From Argyresthia goedartella (taxonomy: Eukaryota > Arthropoda > Insecta > Lepidoptera > Argyresthiidae): 64,000 nt of DNA. The translations under genes and the position numbers were made by a program. Shown here one piece after another: positions 22,401 through 34,400 of this stretch; positions within the stretch are counted from its first letter, which is position 1; each line of letters begins with the position of its first letter. The notes beneath the pieces were generated by a model that was not told the origin of the DNA, made no database searches, and worked only from the letters and a program-made list of their open reading frames with translations. The stretch lies in the NCBI GenBank assembly GCA_949825045.1, contig OX463815.1, positions 17,663,231 through 17,727,230 of the forward strand, given 5' to 3'.

Positions 22401-25400
22401 GAAAAGTAAGTTTTGCTCCACGACGAGAGGGAGCAAAATGCTACTTTTCTGTTCAAGCTACTTTTTTAATTTATTCATTGGCATGCAGCTTTTACGCAAT
22501 GTGCCAATTGAACACAGATTAAAATAATAGAATGTAATTATGAAATTACATTAAAATCGACAACGATGACGTAGTCGATTAAAAACGAACATGGTTCAAG
22601 TTTTAACTTTAACAACGTTATATCAAAATTTATGAATTTTTCGTAATATTTAAAAAAAATGTTACATTAAATTATATGTTTTACTGAAATTAAAACTATC
22701 GATGACTGTTATTGTGATATAATGAATATTGATATCCGAAACCATTGTAATATTCGATTCGATTATTTTTACACAATAGTAAAAGTACACAGGAATATTT
22801 TATCTGTCGTGACCTTTCCCTAATCCTTCACAATCCATCATTATATTAAAAAAAAATGTCTACGTTGTCTGATTACTGTAAAAGTGGTAAAAGTATAATT
22901 CAAAGTATAGTTTTTTTTTTAAAGCAATTAAAATTTTCCTCATAGTCGGTGTGAAAAGTTAAATGTGTCACTCAGGAGCAAAATTATTTTCGTCATGGGC
23001 GTTAACGCTTGAATCCTTCGTTTCGCTCAGGATTCTAAATTCCAAATAACTATTAATATATAATAACAAATAACTATTGTCACAAGGGAGCAAAATGATG
23101 TATCTACGGCGAGGGCGGTTTATTGAATCCAGAGTGAAGGGAAGGATTCTACGATAGAATCCTGAGCATAGCCAGGGATTCTAAGTTAGAATGCTGAGCG
23201 TAACGAAGGATTCAAGCGTTAACGCCCATGATGAAAATAATTTTGCTCCTAAGTGACACATACAACTTTTCACACCGACTATGAGGAAAATTTAAATTAA
23301 ATGCTCTTAAAAAATTAAATTACTGTACTTTGAATTATACTTTCACCACTTTTACAGTAATCAAACAATATAAACAAAACTTTTTTTTTATAATGGCGGA
23401 TTGTGAAGGATTAGGGAAAGGTACCACAGATAAAATATTCCTGTATACTTTTACCAATATGTAAAAATAATCGAATAGAATATTACAATGGTTTCGGATA
23501 TCAATATTCATTATATCACAATAACAATTATCGATAGATTTGATTTCAGTAAAACATATAATTTATTGTGACATTTTTTTTAAATATTACGAATTATCAT
23601 AAATTTTCATACAAGGTTGTTAAAGTTAAAACTTGAAACATGTTCGTTTTTAATCGACTACGATGAAATTACAATCGATTATTTTATTAAGATCTGTGTT
23701 CAATTGGCACATTGCGTAAATGCTACATGCCAATGAATAATTTAAAAAAGTAGCTTGAACAGAAAAGTAGAATTTTGCTCCCTCTCGTCATGGAGCAAAA
23801 CTTACTTATCCGAATGAAAGGTGTGAAAATAGTATATTATTAAGTAGATGTATGCGTAAACACCCAAGCGTGTGCCAATGCCCTACGAGCGTAAAGTTTT
23901 TGCGGTCGTATCCGTGCCATAAAACTAACTGAGATAAAACTAACACTCTGTAACAGCGTAGCAATCCAAAATAACACGTACAGAGGCAAGCCCGAATATT
24001 AACTAATTAAATACATAATGTTAAACTTTTTACGATATGATCTTGATCACTAATGTTTGAAAGTCATTCGTTAGCTATTTATATCATCAAACGCCGCTGG
24101 TCGTTTATTGATCTGGCGAGACTATCCTAATCCTGTCATAGTTTTTAATGGAAGTAACGGAATTTAGTTAAGAACAAAATAATTTACCATTTAATAAATC
24201 ACATCACCACATCATGAAATGATAAGTTAGCCATGTTAAATAAATTCAAGGACAGCAAAATGAGAAAACCGTTTGGAAAAAAATATGTTCTTTACTTAAA
24301 ATTCCGTCACTTCCACTAAAAACTATTACAGGATTACTGAAATAGGTATCCGTAAAAAACATAATGTTCTTCATTTGTCCTCACTGCGTAGTTGGTTCAA
24401 ATTCCCTTCGCCGTTTAGTTGGCTAACCTGTAAAACTGTGAAATGTCATCAGTTTTCCTGTTAGTCCATAACGCAGATGTTGGTTGTAGCGTAAAGAAAT
24501 ATTGATATTGTAGTTTTTAGGGTTCTGTACCCAAAGGGTAAAACGGGACCCTATTACTAAGTCTCCACTGTCCGTCCGTCCGTCTGTCACCAGGCTGTAT
24601 CTGATAAAGCGTGATAGTTAGTTAGACCGTTGAAATTTTCACAGATGATGTATTTCTGTTGCCGCTATAACAAGAAATACCAAAAATCTGAATAAAATAA
24701 TTTATTAATCTGTAAACCACCTAAAAACTTATGAATGCACCTGGTTACGTACATGGAGTGTGAAAGTAGCCGCACCAATAACTTCGTAAACAACATTTTA
24801 CTATGTAAAATCCAAGCTATTCTCTCCAAACCATCCCTCCATTGTACAGTGGTACGGAACCCTTCGTGCGCGAGTTCGACTCGCACTTGACCGGTTTTTG
24901 GTTTTGTAATCAGAAACAACCACCCTCAAGTAAAACCGTTCAAAAGCTGTGAAAAAATAATATCACGAAGGATATTTAAACAATAAGCGGATATTTTAAA
25001 CAATAATATGGAGGTGTACTATGGCCCTTATGTAGAAACAAATGTCAGTTCAAATCGACAAAATTTTTTGATTTGTCTAAATGTACATGTTTTCATCTCA
25101 AAATACCGGTATACTGGTGACATGTTTATTGCATACAACTCAAAGGTAAACTGGTAGACGACACGTGAAGGTATGTGTAGAATGGTTCTCCCGTTACATT
25201 CTTTTTAGGGTTCGGTAGCCGAAGGGCGCGGGTCTTAATTACTAAGTTTCCGCTGTACGTCTGTACGTCCGTCCGTCCGTCAGCGGGCTGTATGCATGTC
25301 AATGAACTGTACTTGACGAGATTTTATAAATTAAAGGGGGTCGCATATAAGAGACGTGTTTAAAAACGGAACTTTTATGACAGACGTCACCTAGATTACT

Positions 25401-28400
25401 GAAGATGCTATTTGTGGGGAAACAACATTAAATTTGCCTTAATTGTTAAGTCATTATTATTTGTTTTCCGGCCAGTAGAGTAGCGAAGTGTTAATACCCC
25501 TGCGAATTTTCAAATCAACATCATTCAAATATCAACGGAAATGTCGCGATATACTTGACGGTGGCGCAATTGGTTTGACATTAGACCGACGCAATCTGTA
25601 GGTAATGGTATCGAGACCAAGTTCTGACATTATTTATTTTTTGATTTTGTTTTATTAGTTTTGTCCTTAAAATTTCTCATACGATGGTACGGTACCCTTC
25701 GTGTGCAAGTACGACCCACACTTGACCGATTTTATGGTCTAGACGAGAGAATTTTATTTTCATATGTGATGTTCTAAATATTTTTCCACAGGGATATTGG
25801 CAGAATTAATTAAGGGGCCGTAACAGTATTTTTTTTGCGATTTTGCGCATAAATGAGTAGGTTCGTACGCATCGACTTTAGCTTGGAGTCGGCGTAGCCT
25901 GAATCTTGTATACATGTAATGTCACCCCTCGCGCACCACTCTCTGTGGACCGTCTGACCTCTCCTCTGTGGACCGTCTGACCTCTCCTCTGTGGACCGTC
26001 TGACCTCTCCTCTGTGGACCATTTTGTTCTCAATATCATTTATTTATTTATGGACAACCAGTTGTTGTTGCATTATTTCATATACAATTCCAAATTCTTA
26101 ATGTTCTAGATATAATAAAATGCACAATTTTTTAAGGTACCACAGCATTCACGAAATTAGTTCACAAACAGTAAACGTGTACCAATGTATACGTATATAA
26201 AAAAAAAACATTTTCTAGAATCAGTTTAAACTAACACTAAAATCTAATTATGACAGAGGGGAATAGACATGTAAAATAAAACAAAGAAAGATGAAAGAAA
26301 CAACACAATTTCTTCTACAGTTGGTTTTAAAATAATCTCCTAATGAGCTCAAAACATTTTTTTTTTAAATTGGTTAGGTTTTCTCAATATATCAAGATCC
26401 CTGCAAATGGCGTTGTATATTTTAGATATTCGGGAAATGGTAGAGAACTGTTTTAGATATTTTATAGCAGATGGTGTTTGCAGAAGTTCAGCCCCCGCAA
26501 GGGCCCACCTTGGAACCCGGCGTGGTACAAGTAAGCTAAGGGACTCCAGGAGGGGTAGGCGGTCATATGAATTTCTTAGGTTTTTGTGGAGGAATATCAC
26601 GTCCTGGTCTTGCCTTCGAGTCATCAATTCCTCAATGCAGAAGTGCTTTAATCTGTTATGAACGTCCTCGGAGTCCTCGGAAGACATGGAGTCGGGGACT
26701 TTTACACCAATGGTGTCAAGCTTCTGACTTTGTGTGCGGAGTTTGACTTATGCCTCACCAACTTGGTGACTCGCTCGTTGGGCGGAACAATTCAATGACC
26801 TAAACCTAGGTACACAGTCTACTGATATGTCATATGTGGAAGATCTTCAGTACGAAGAAGTTAAAGATGATCTATCTAACCCACCAACTTTCCAAGAATT
26901 CCATCTTGCAACTAAGCGCCTCAAGAATGCCAAGACAGCCAATTCTATCAGCTAATTATGGGGATCTGGGAAGTTGAAAGAGTCGAAAGCAGGCTCTTTT
27001 TGCAAACTTTACAAAGGCAAGGGTGAAACATCTGACTGTAGTTCCTACAGGGGAATCTCTCTACTCTCAACTGCTGGTAAAGTTCTGGCGCACTAATTAA
27101 ACTGCCGTTTAAGCAAACTCGCTGAAACTGTACTCCCAGAGACTCTTTATTCTTTCTTTATTCTTTATTCTTTATTGCATAGATAATATAAAGTTACAGA
27201 CAATTAAAAGTAATGTAATAATCAAAGGCGAGCTTATCTCTAAAAAGAGATTTCTTCCAGCAAACCTAGACAGGACAGGAGAGTTAATTATACAGGAAAG
27301 TCCTAGTTCGCAATAACACTATACATACGGACGCAAATTACTTTCAAAATATATATAAACTATACCAAATATAAAATAAATATATATATATATACTTCTA
27401 CTACATAAAATACAATGTATAGCATGAACATACATAAATATATATAAATATAAATCATACATATACCTACATACATATGGTACCATTTACGGAAGAGAAA
27501 GGAAATGCACTTTCAATCTTTTCTTAAAAGTGAAAATTGAGGGACTTTCCCTAATAGCGCAGGGAAGTGCGTTCCACAGTCGGATTGCCCTTAACCTAAA
27601 CGACTGTTCGTAAGCGGCAGTGTTATGCCGAGGAGTTGAAAGGAGAGACACCGTGTGGGATCTCGGATTGCTATCCCTGGGGAAAAGAAAGTCAAAACGT
27701 TGGCGTAGATATGTGGGGTATCGGGGATTTCGCAAAATATTGAACAGATAGGAGAGAATGTGCATGTCATGGCGAAGACGGATCGGAAGCCACTCCAGCT
27801 CCTTGCGATACTGGGAGACATGGTCATACTTGCGCAACCCGTAGATAAACCGAATCCCGAGATTTTGAAGTCGTTCGAGTTTGTTCAGTTGTTCTTCGTT
27901 CGCGCCGACCCAACAAACATCCGCATAGTCTATTAAAGGTAGTAGAAGGGACTGAGCATGAGTGATTTTAGTCTGCCGTGGCAGGAAGTACTGCAATCTT
28001 CGGAGGGAGTGAAATGACGCAAAGACTCGTCTGCTGACCTCACAAACATGGGGCGACCAGGACAGCAAGTTGTCAAATATAACCCCAAGATTCTTAGCTT
28101 TCTCACTGTAATTAATCAGATTAGACTCAGTGCGGATTCAGGCCATACACGGGAACTGTAAACGGTATATTTGTTGTAAAGCAAATACAAGAGAAGAGTC
28201 TAGAATAGAAGCTTCCCCTATACATACATATGCTTTGTCGATTTAGAAAAAGCCTTCGACCGCGTACCACGCAATGCTCCTTGGACGGTACTACATAAAA
28301 TAGGTTGTCTCGAGAAGTTCGTAAACAGTTTCATTATGAAATGAAAGCCAAAATTCAGCGTGAAAACTATTTCTCGGACTCATCTCCCGTTACCAGCGGG

Positions 28401-31400
28401 GTCAAACAGGGTTGCGTCGTGGCGTCTGCGTTGTTTGCAATAAACTGTTTGTTTGAGATAAACTTCGGAACGGACAAGAGGATCTTTGAGCTATCACGAT
28501 TAAAAGCTAAATCAAAAATAAACAAGCTCTCAATCCTGGACGTACTCTATGCCGACGACGTATGCATCATGGCGGACAAAGTTGGTTCACTTTAAGTTTA
28601 TATGGACGCCCTCTACGAATCGTGCTGTAAATTCAGCCTCGTTATAAGTATCTCTAAGGCCCAAGTCCTCAACCAACCAGCAAGAGGCCGGGATGCTGAC
28701 TGGACTAAAATTTAGCTCTGCGGTAAACCCCTACAGGAGGTGACATCATTCAGATACCTTGGCAGCCAAATTAGAAATTACAACAGTCTAGTTTCTGAAA
28801 TTCCTGCCCGTATAGCTAAAGCCGCTGCTACCTTCGGAAGACTGCACAACCGGGTCTGGAAGTAACATGACTTAAAACTGCAGACAAAACTTACAGTATA
28901 CAAAGCATTGGTACTGCCTATACTTTTATACGTTACAGAAACTTGGTGCCTCTACAAACCAGATATCAGAAAACTGGACTCGTTCCACATGAGATGTCTG
29001 CGTTCTATCTTACGCATCAAGTGGAATATCGTGTGACCAACACCGAAATGCTACGGCGAACTAATATGACTGGTATGGAGGCACTACTGATCAAAAGCCA
29101 ACTGAGATGGAGTGGACACGTAGCGCGTAAGACTGCCAAAAGCCGTGTTCTATTCAGAACTTACCAAAGGAAAACGGAACCTAGGCGGATAGTACCTGCA
29201 ATGATGTGCTCAAACGTCACCTAACCGCATGCAGAATACCACCTGATAAATGGGAGCAACTTGCTCATCCGAGGCCAGAATACCGTTCTGCTGCACATAA
29301 AGGTCTTGATGACTTCGAAAAAACGCGACTGGCAGACCTAGAAGCGAAACGTCAGACAAGGAAATCTTGCACTAAGTGCACCTACACTTACAACTACAAT
29401 GATTCGGGGCAAACATACTGTGTCCAATGCAACAGGACATTTAAGAGAAAATTCGGATTCGCCAGCCACGTTAGAGCATATGAATGGAAATAGCAGAGGT
29501 CGCTGTCGTCGGATACGACGAAGAGGACATAATATAAACGAAGACTTCTGTGAAGCCGTAAGTGATTACGGCTTCACAGAAGGATGTCTCAAAAAACTCT
29601 TCTGCACGCGTTCTATTCTAAGTTTGTGTATATTATATTGAGGTGACTAGACATCACTGCAGAATTATAGGTTGTATATAGCGTAACAATTGTATATAGC
29701 GATTTTCGTTTGCCATTTCTAATGACGAAACCTAATATTTTAATGATTTTTTAATAATGTTATCTATGTGGGGAGAGAATGTAAGTTTTGAATAGAAAAG
29801 AACACCAAAATCTAAAGGGCAGAAGTAAGCTTCTGCCCTTTCTTGGATTTGTATGCTATCGATGTGATACGCGTGTTTCACTCACCTGCGAAGGCATCAT
29901 GGTCGCGCGCGGCAAGGCCAGCCCGCCCGCGCCCGTGAGCAGCGGCGATGCGTACGGAGACAGCGGCCGAGACCCGCCCGGGGACGATACGCTGCGGGAC
30001 CGCGCCTGAGGGGATGATAGATGGTAATAAACGCATAGAGTGGTAGGATTTATTACGTATTCTTCTCTACTAATATCAACGGGGACCAACATATTTATTT
30101 TCACGTTTGCGTGAGACAGCGGATGTGTGAACTGGCATTTGACATCGGAAAAACGTTTTTATTTTTTTATTTTTTTTTTAGAAATTTTTTTAAAAATAGC
30201 AACTTCGCCGCTTGATTTTGGGTTCTAAGGCGGAAAAATTATATTCCTAACTCGTTCGAAAAGGCTTTTTACGAACCTCGCTACGAACCTCACCTTCGGC
30301 TCGTGCCGTAAAATTCTCGGTTCGTATATATAAGCCTTTGCGAACTCGTGGGAAATGTACTATTTCACTTCTCATGCTCGAAAAGTCCTTCTTTATGCTG
30401 GATGTCGGCTGCATAAAATCGCATTTTAGGCACTAGTGCATAAAGTGTTGTCGTCATTTAGAACACAGATTAATAATCTAGACTAAGTCAATTGAGCCAT
30501 TCAGCCCGACAGACGAGGTGACTGCATTAAATAGATTTTCACTTCTCATGCTCGAAAAAGTACTACTTTATGCAGGATCTAGGCGACATAAAGTTGAATT
30601 TTATGCTCTTGTGCATAAAAATAGCTTTTTAAATGTGTCTACACTAAGGCAGTGACCATTTAGCCCATACAGCCAAAAACAATTAATTGTACATGGATAA
30701 AACTTGCTAATTTATAATATTTCCATCCCTATTTGCATTTTTGATTTATAATAAGATAATACGAAAAAGAAACTAAATATCAAAACGTGTTTACCACAAA
30801 AAAAAAAACATTATTCCAAAATAATTTAAGAATAGGCTGTATATTTTTTTTCTTTGCCCGAAAATTATGCAGGAAAATTAAAAAAAGTAAAGTAGCGGGA
30901 AAGAAGCCGTGAACTTTTCGTATTGAATTTTCTCAAATTATTGTTGAATTGGCTCGCTGAGAATTACTGAATTATTATATTCTGCCAATTTTCTCGCAAT
31001 CGAAGTGAAAAGCAGAGTTTATAACTCGTCCACAAAACCATTTTTATCCTCGACATTACTATCAGCCCTCGGGGCTGCTAAGTCTCGGATAAAAATGGTT
31101 CGTTTTGTGCACTTGTTGTAAAATCTACTATTGTTATTTTAATATATTTACTTTAATTTATTTGCATTCTAAGTTGCATAGTAAAAAAATAAACTAAAAA
31201 ATAATAAAAACAAGTATAATTAACAAAAACATAAAAAAATCCAAGTATGACTCGGGCAGAATCGCGTACAACCTAAGCTAAAACTGATATGCAGAAAATT
31301 AAAAAACAAAAATTAAAGATATAGTGGCGGAAAAGAGACTTGTCTTAGTTGTCTTTGACTTATATTTAGTTGTTTTCTTTGCAAAACTTGTGAAGAGGAA

Positions 31401-34400
31401 ATAATGCTTACGCCTAACACACTACTGGAAACAAAAGCAAAAGGAGTTTTGACATTGCCGCCTATATCCAAGCATATTTATCTTAAAACATATGAAATTT
31501 CATGCTCTGGAGAAGCGGCAAACAAGGCAATACATTCTCAGAAGGTATTTTTTACAATATCACTGTTTCATTGTCTCGCAATCGACGTGAAAACCAGGGT
31601 GTACAACTCGATCATAAACCCCATTTTACGTATGAATGGCGTGTTTAATGACCTTGTTGTACAATCTACTATTTTACTATTGCCCCTCGAAAAAGTGCAT
31701 TTTATTCATCAATAATATTGAATAAAACGCTCTTTTACTCTCTAGAGATTAAATGACTTTGAATTTGGAACAAGCTCAACTATGTATTCGCGAATTATGT
31801 ACCTACCAAAATAAACTTTCGAACATTGAGGATTATTGAGTAAAAATTACGCCTGACGCCCCAACAAGTTCTTCTCCACTTATAACATCTAATCAACGGT
31901 TTTTTACAATTAAAATTCTTCCACTACTAATCTCTACAAACCTTCCTCAGTCAATTCTACCGTTTATTCTTTTGAACGAGAATTATTCCGTAAAAATGAC
32001 GCCCAAATCAGTTTTTCTTGACTTTCTCACTTCTAATCAACTGTTATTTTTACTACTATAAAAAAGACACTACTAACCTCCACGAACCTGTATCACTCAT
32101 TTCTGCCGTTTGTAGTAATCGCATATCTTTTTGAGAATTATTCAGTCAAAATGACCCCAAAATAAGTTTTTTTTTTACTTTATCACTTATAATCGACTGT
32201 TTCTTCTACTAGTATTAAAAAAACACTAGAAATAACCTCTACGAACCTGTCTCAGTCAATTCTACCGTTTGTAATAATCGTATATCATTTGAATGAGAAT
32301 TATTCAGTAAAAATGACTCCCAAACAAGTTTTTCTTCACTTTATCACTAAAATCAACTGTTTCTTTTACTAGAATAAAAAACACTAATAACATCAACGAT
32401 TTTTTTTGTTTTACTACTTTACTACAAATGAAACTGCACTACAATCCACTACTAACGATTATTCGTAAGAAATAGCTGAAAAAACTTGGTTTTTTAAATT
32501 TGGGGGGCAAACTTTTTTTTAATCATATATTTTTTTAATTACTACTAGCGAAAATTGTTTCACTACTATCCACTTCATATCGAAATCTTTCGAAAAGCAC
32601 CAAGTTCACACAGATTGAGATAGCAGCGGTTTTTAAATGTCTCGTTTGTCACTTACGCTTATCGCTTCGTTGAACTGTCGCTCCTCTTCCATCTCCAGAG
32701 AAGATTCACTCTCCGAGAGGTGTCTGCACAGTGCTTCACGGCGCTCCACCTGACAATACACATTTCACTCATCAACAAACGAAGAGACACTTGATTTCTA
32801 GTGTTCCAAAATAATTTGCTAAGCACCAAAGAAAAAAAAAGAAAATGTTTTTTTTTTTTTGCCAATACAGTTTAAATTAATAATATCAAAATTTTAATCT
32901 TTTTAAAAACTGGCAAATGGATACTTGCTCAGCAAATGCCGTCTGTTAAAGTAAACAATAATAAAACGGCGCTGGTTTTCAGCATGCACCAAGGCTGTTG
33001 ACATATATGTCGCTGATTTCAGTGACCATAAATACCTATGTATTTAGAAAAGTGTTGTTACTGTAAATAAAATAGTAGTGTAACTTGGTCATCTCACAGT
33101 CTTCATGAAGTCATTGGACCGAATGACTAAAGAGTTACCTGACATTGAAAGGAAATGCTTCATATTTGACGTTCGCTCATATCAATACTGATCATCATTT
33201 TCCTCAACTATTATAGGTATAAGGTTAGAAGCCATAACCAAATAACTTAACTTAGGTATAAGGTTATGCTTTTCTATATTAATTCGGAACATTATGTCAA
33301 TGCTACGGTTTAGTGGACCTGTGTTAGATAATTTCAGTCAGTAGTTACCTCTTGTTGCAGTTTTCGTTGCAAGCGTACATTCTCCTCTCTGATATGTTTC
33401 TCTTCAAGCGCGTAGCGATGCATCTTCTCCTTGTTTTCATTCTGAGACACTGTCAGTTGATTCCTAAACAACAAATACACAATGGAAGTTAATGGATAAA
33501 CATGAACAATTGTAATAGAGCCACAATAATTATATAGCTCATCATGATGTAACTTAGCTCAGCAAAACCAGCCTGTGAAAATGGAAGCAAAGTTTGACAG
33601 CGCTAACAAAACAATTGATATCTATATGGGTGATATACACACACTCAACTGTAGGATAAGCTCGGACATTTACGCAACGAGTGAGTAATCGTACCGAGCT
33701 AGCAGCAACCCTCTTTTAGGGAAAAAAGGAAAGTTCAAATCGACTCAATTACTTTTTCGAGACATCACCTTGCTAACAGTGTTTTATTTGTTGATAAGAT
33801 TTAAGATGTCGGTTTTTTTTCTTGTTGCTGGATAAACCTTATTAGTAAGTAGTCAAAGCGATCCTAACACGTCAGTAAAATATTAATTTCATAAAAAAGC
33901 TGATGAGTGTTTATTATTAAATAACTTACCAAGAAGACATGCAGGTAAAAGACCACTTTATTGGATTTATTTTCGGGACCATGACCATTAATCAATAAGT
34001 GAATTCGTGAGTAATCCTAAACAAGTTTTAGGATTTTTAGGAGTATTACATAGGTAATCTATCATAAAAACTTTTTTTTATTAAGGACCTTCGCAAAATA
34101 ATGTACAGTAATAAAATAAACATCTTTGCTCTAAAAAGTTAAGTAAACTGGTATTTAAAAAGAGGGGACATTTCAAGATGACAAGTAATAGCCGTTATAC
34201 TTTCGATGTATGTATTTACCAAACTCATGGTATGGTGATTGAGATTTTAGTACCGGATATATTTTATCAGTCAACTTTAGTTATCGTTCTCGAATAGGCA
34301 GTCTAAACTGAACGCCAAGCACAATAAATATTACAATATTGCTCACCGTAACTTGACAACTTCCGAACGCAGTGTTTGAATATGATTGCTAAGGTTCGAT

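Larger units (their letters stand above)
26688..29640 (+). mobile_element. Decayed LINE with C-terminal zinc finger, split by a nested LINE
   Basis: Two pieces, 26688-27145 and 28129 to about 29640. The first begins with an endonuclease scrap ([20 protein letters not shown]), skips to the RT N-terminus ([32 protein letters not shown]), then breaks at 27145. The second resumes at QCGFRP, then [61 protein letters not shown] and [11 protein letters not shown]. It ends with a C2H2-type finger, [20 protein letters not shown]. It has many stops and frameshifts. The type resembles the endonuclease-RT LINEs often annotated as craniofacial development protein 2-like. It lies inside CCDC6 intron 10, antisense to the gene. 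Confidence 0.82.
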
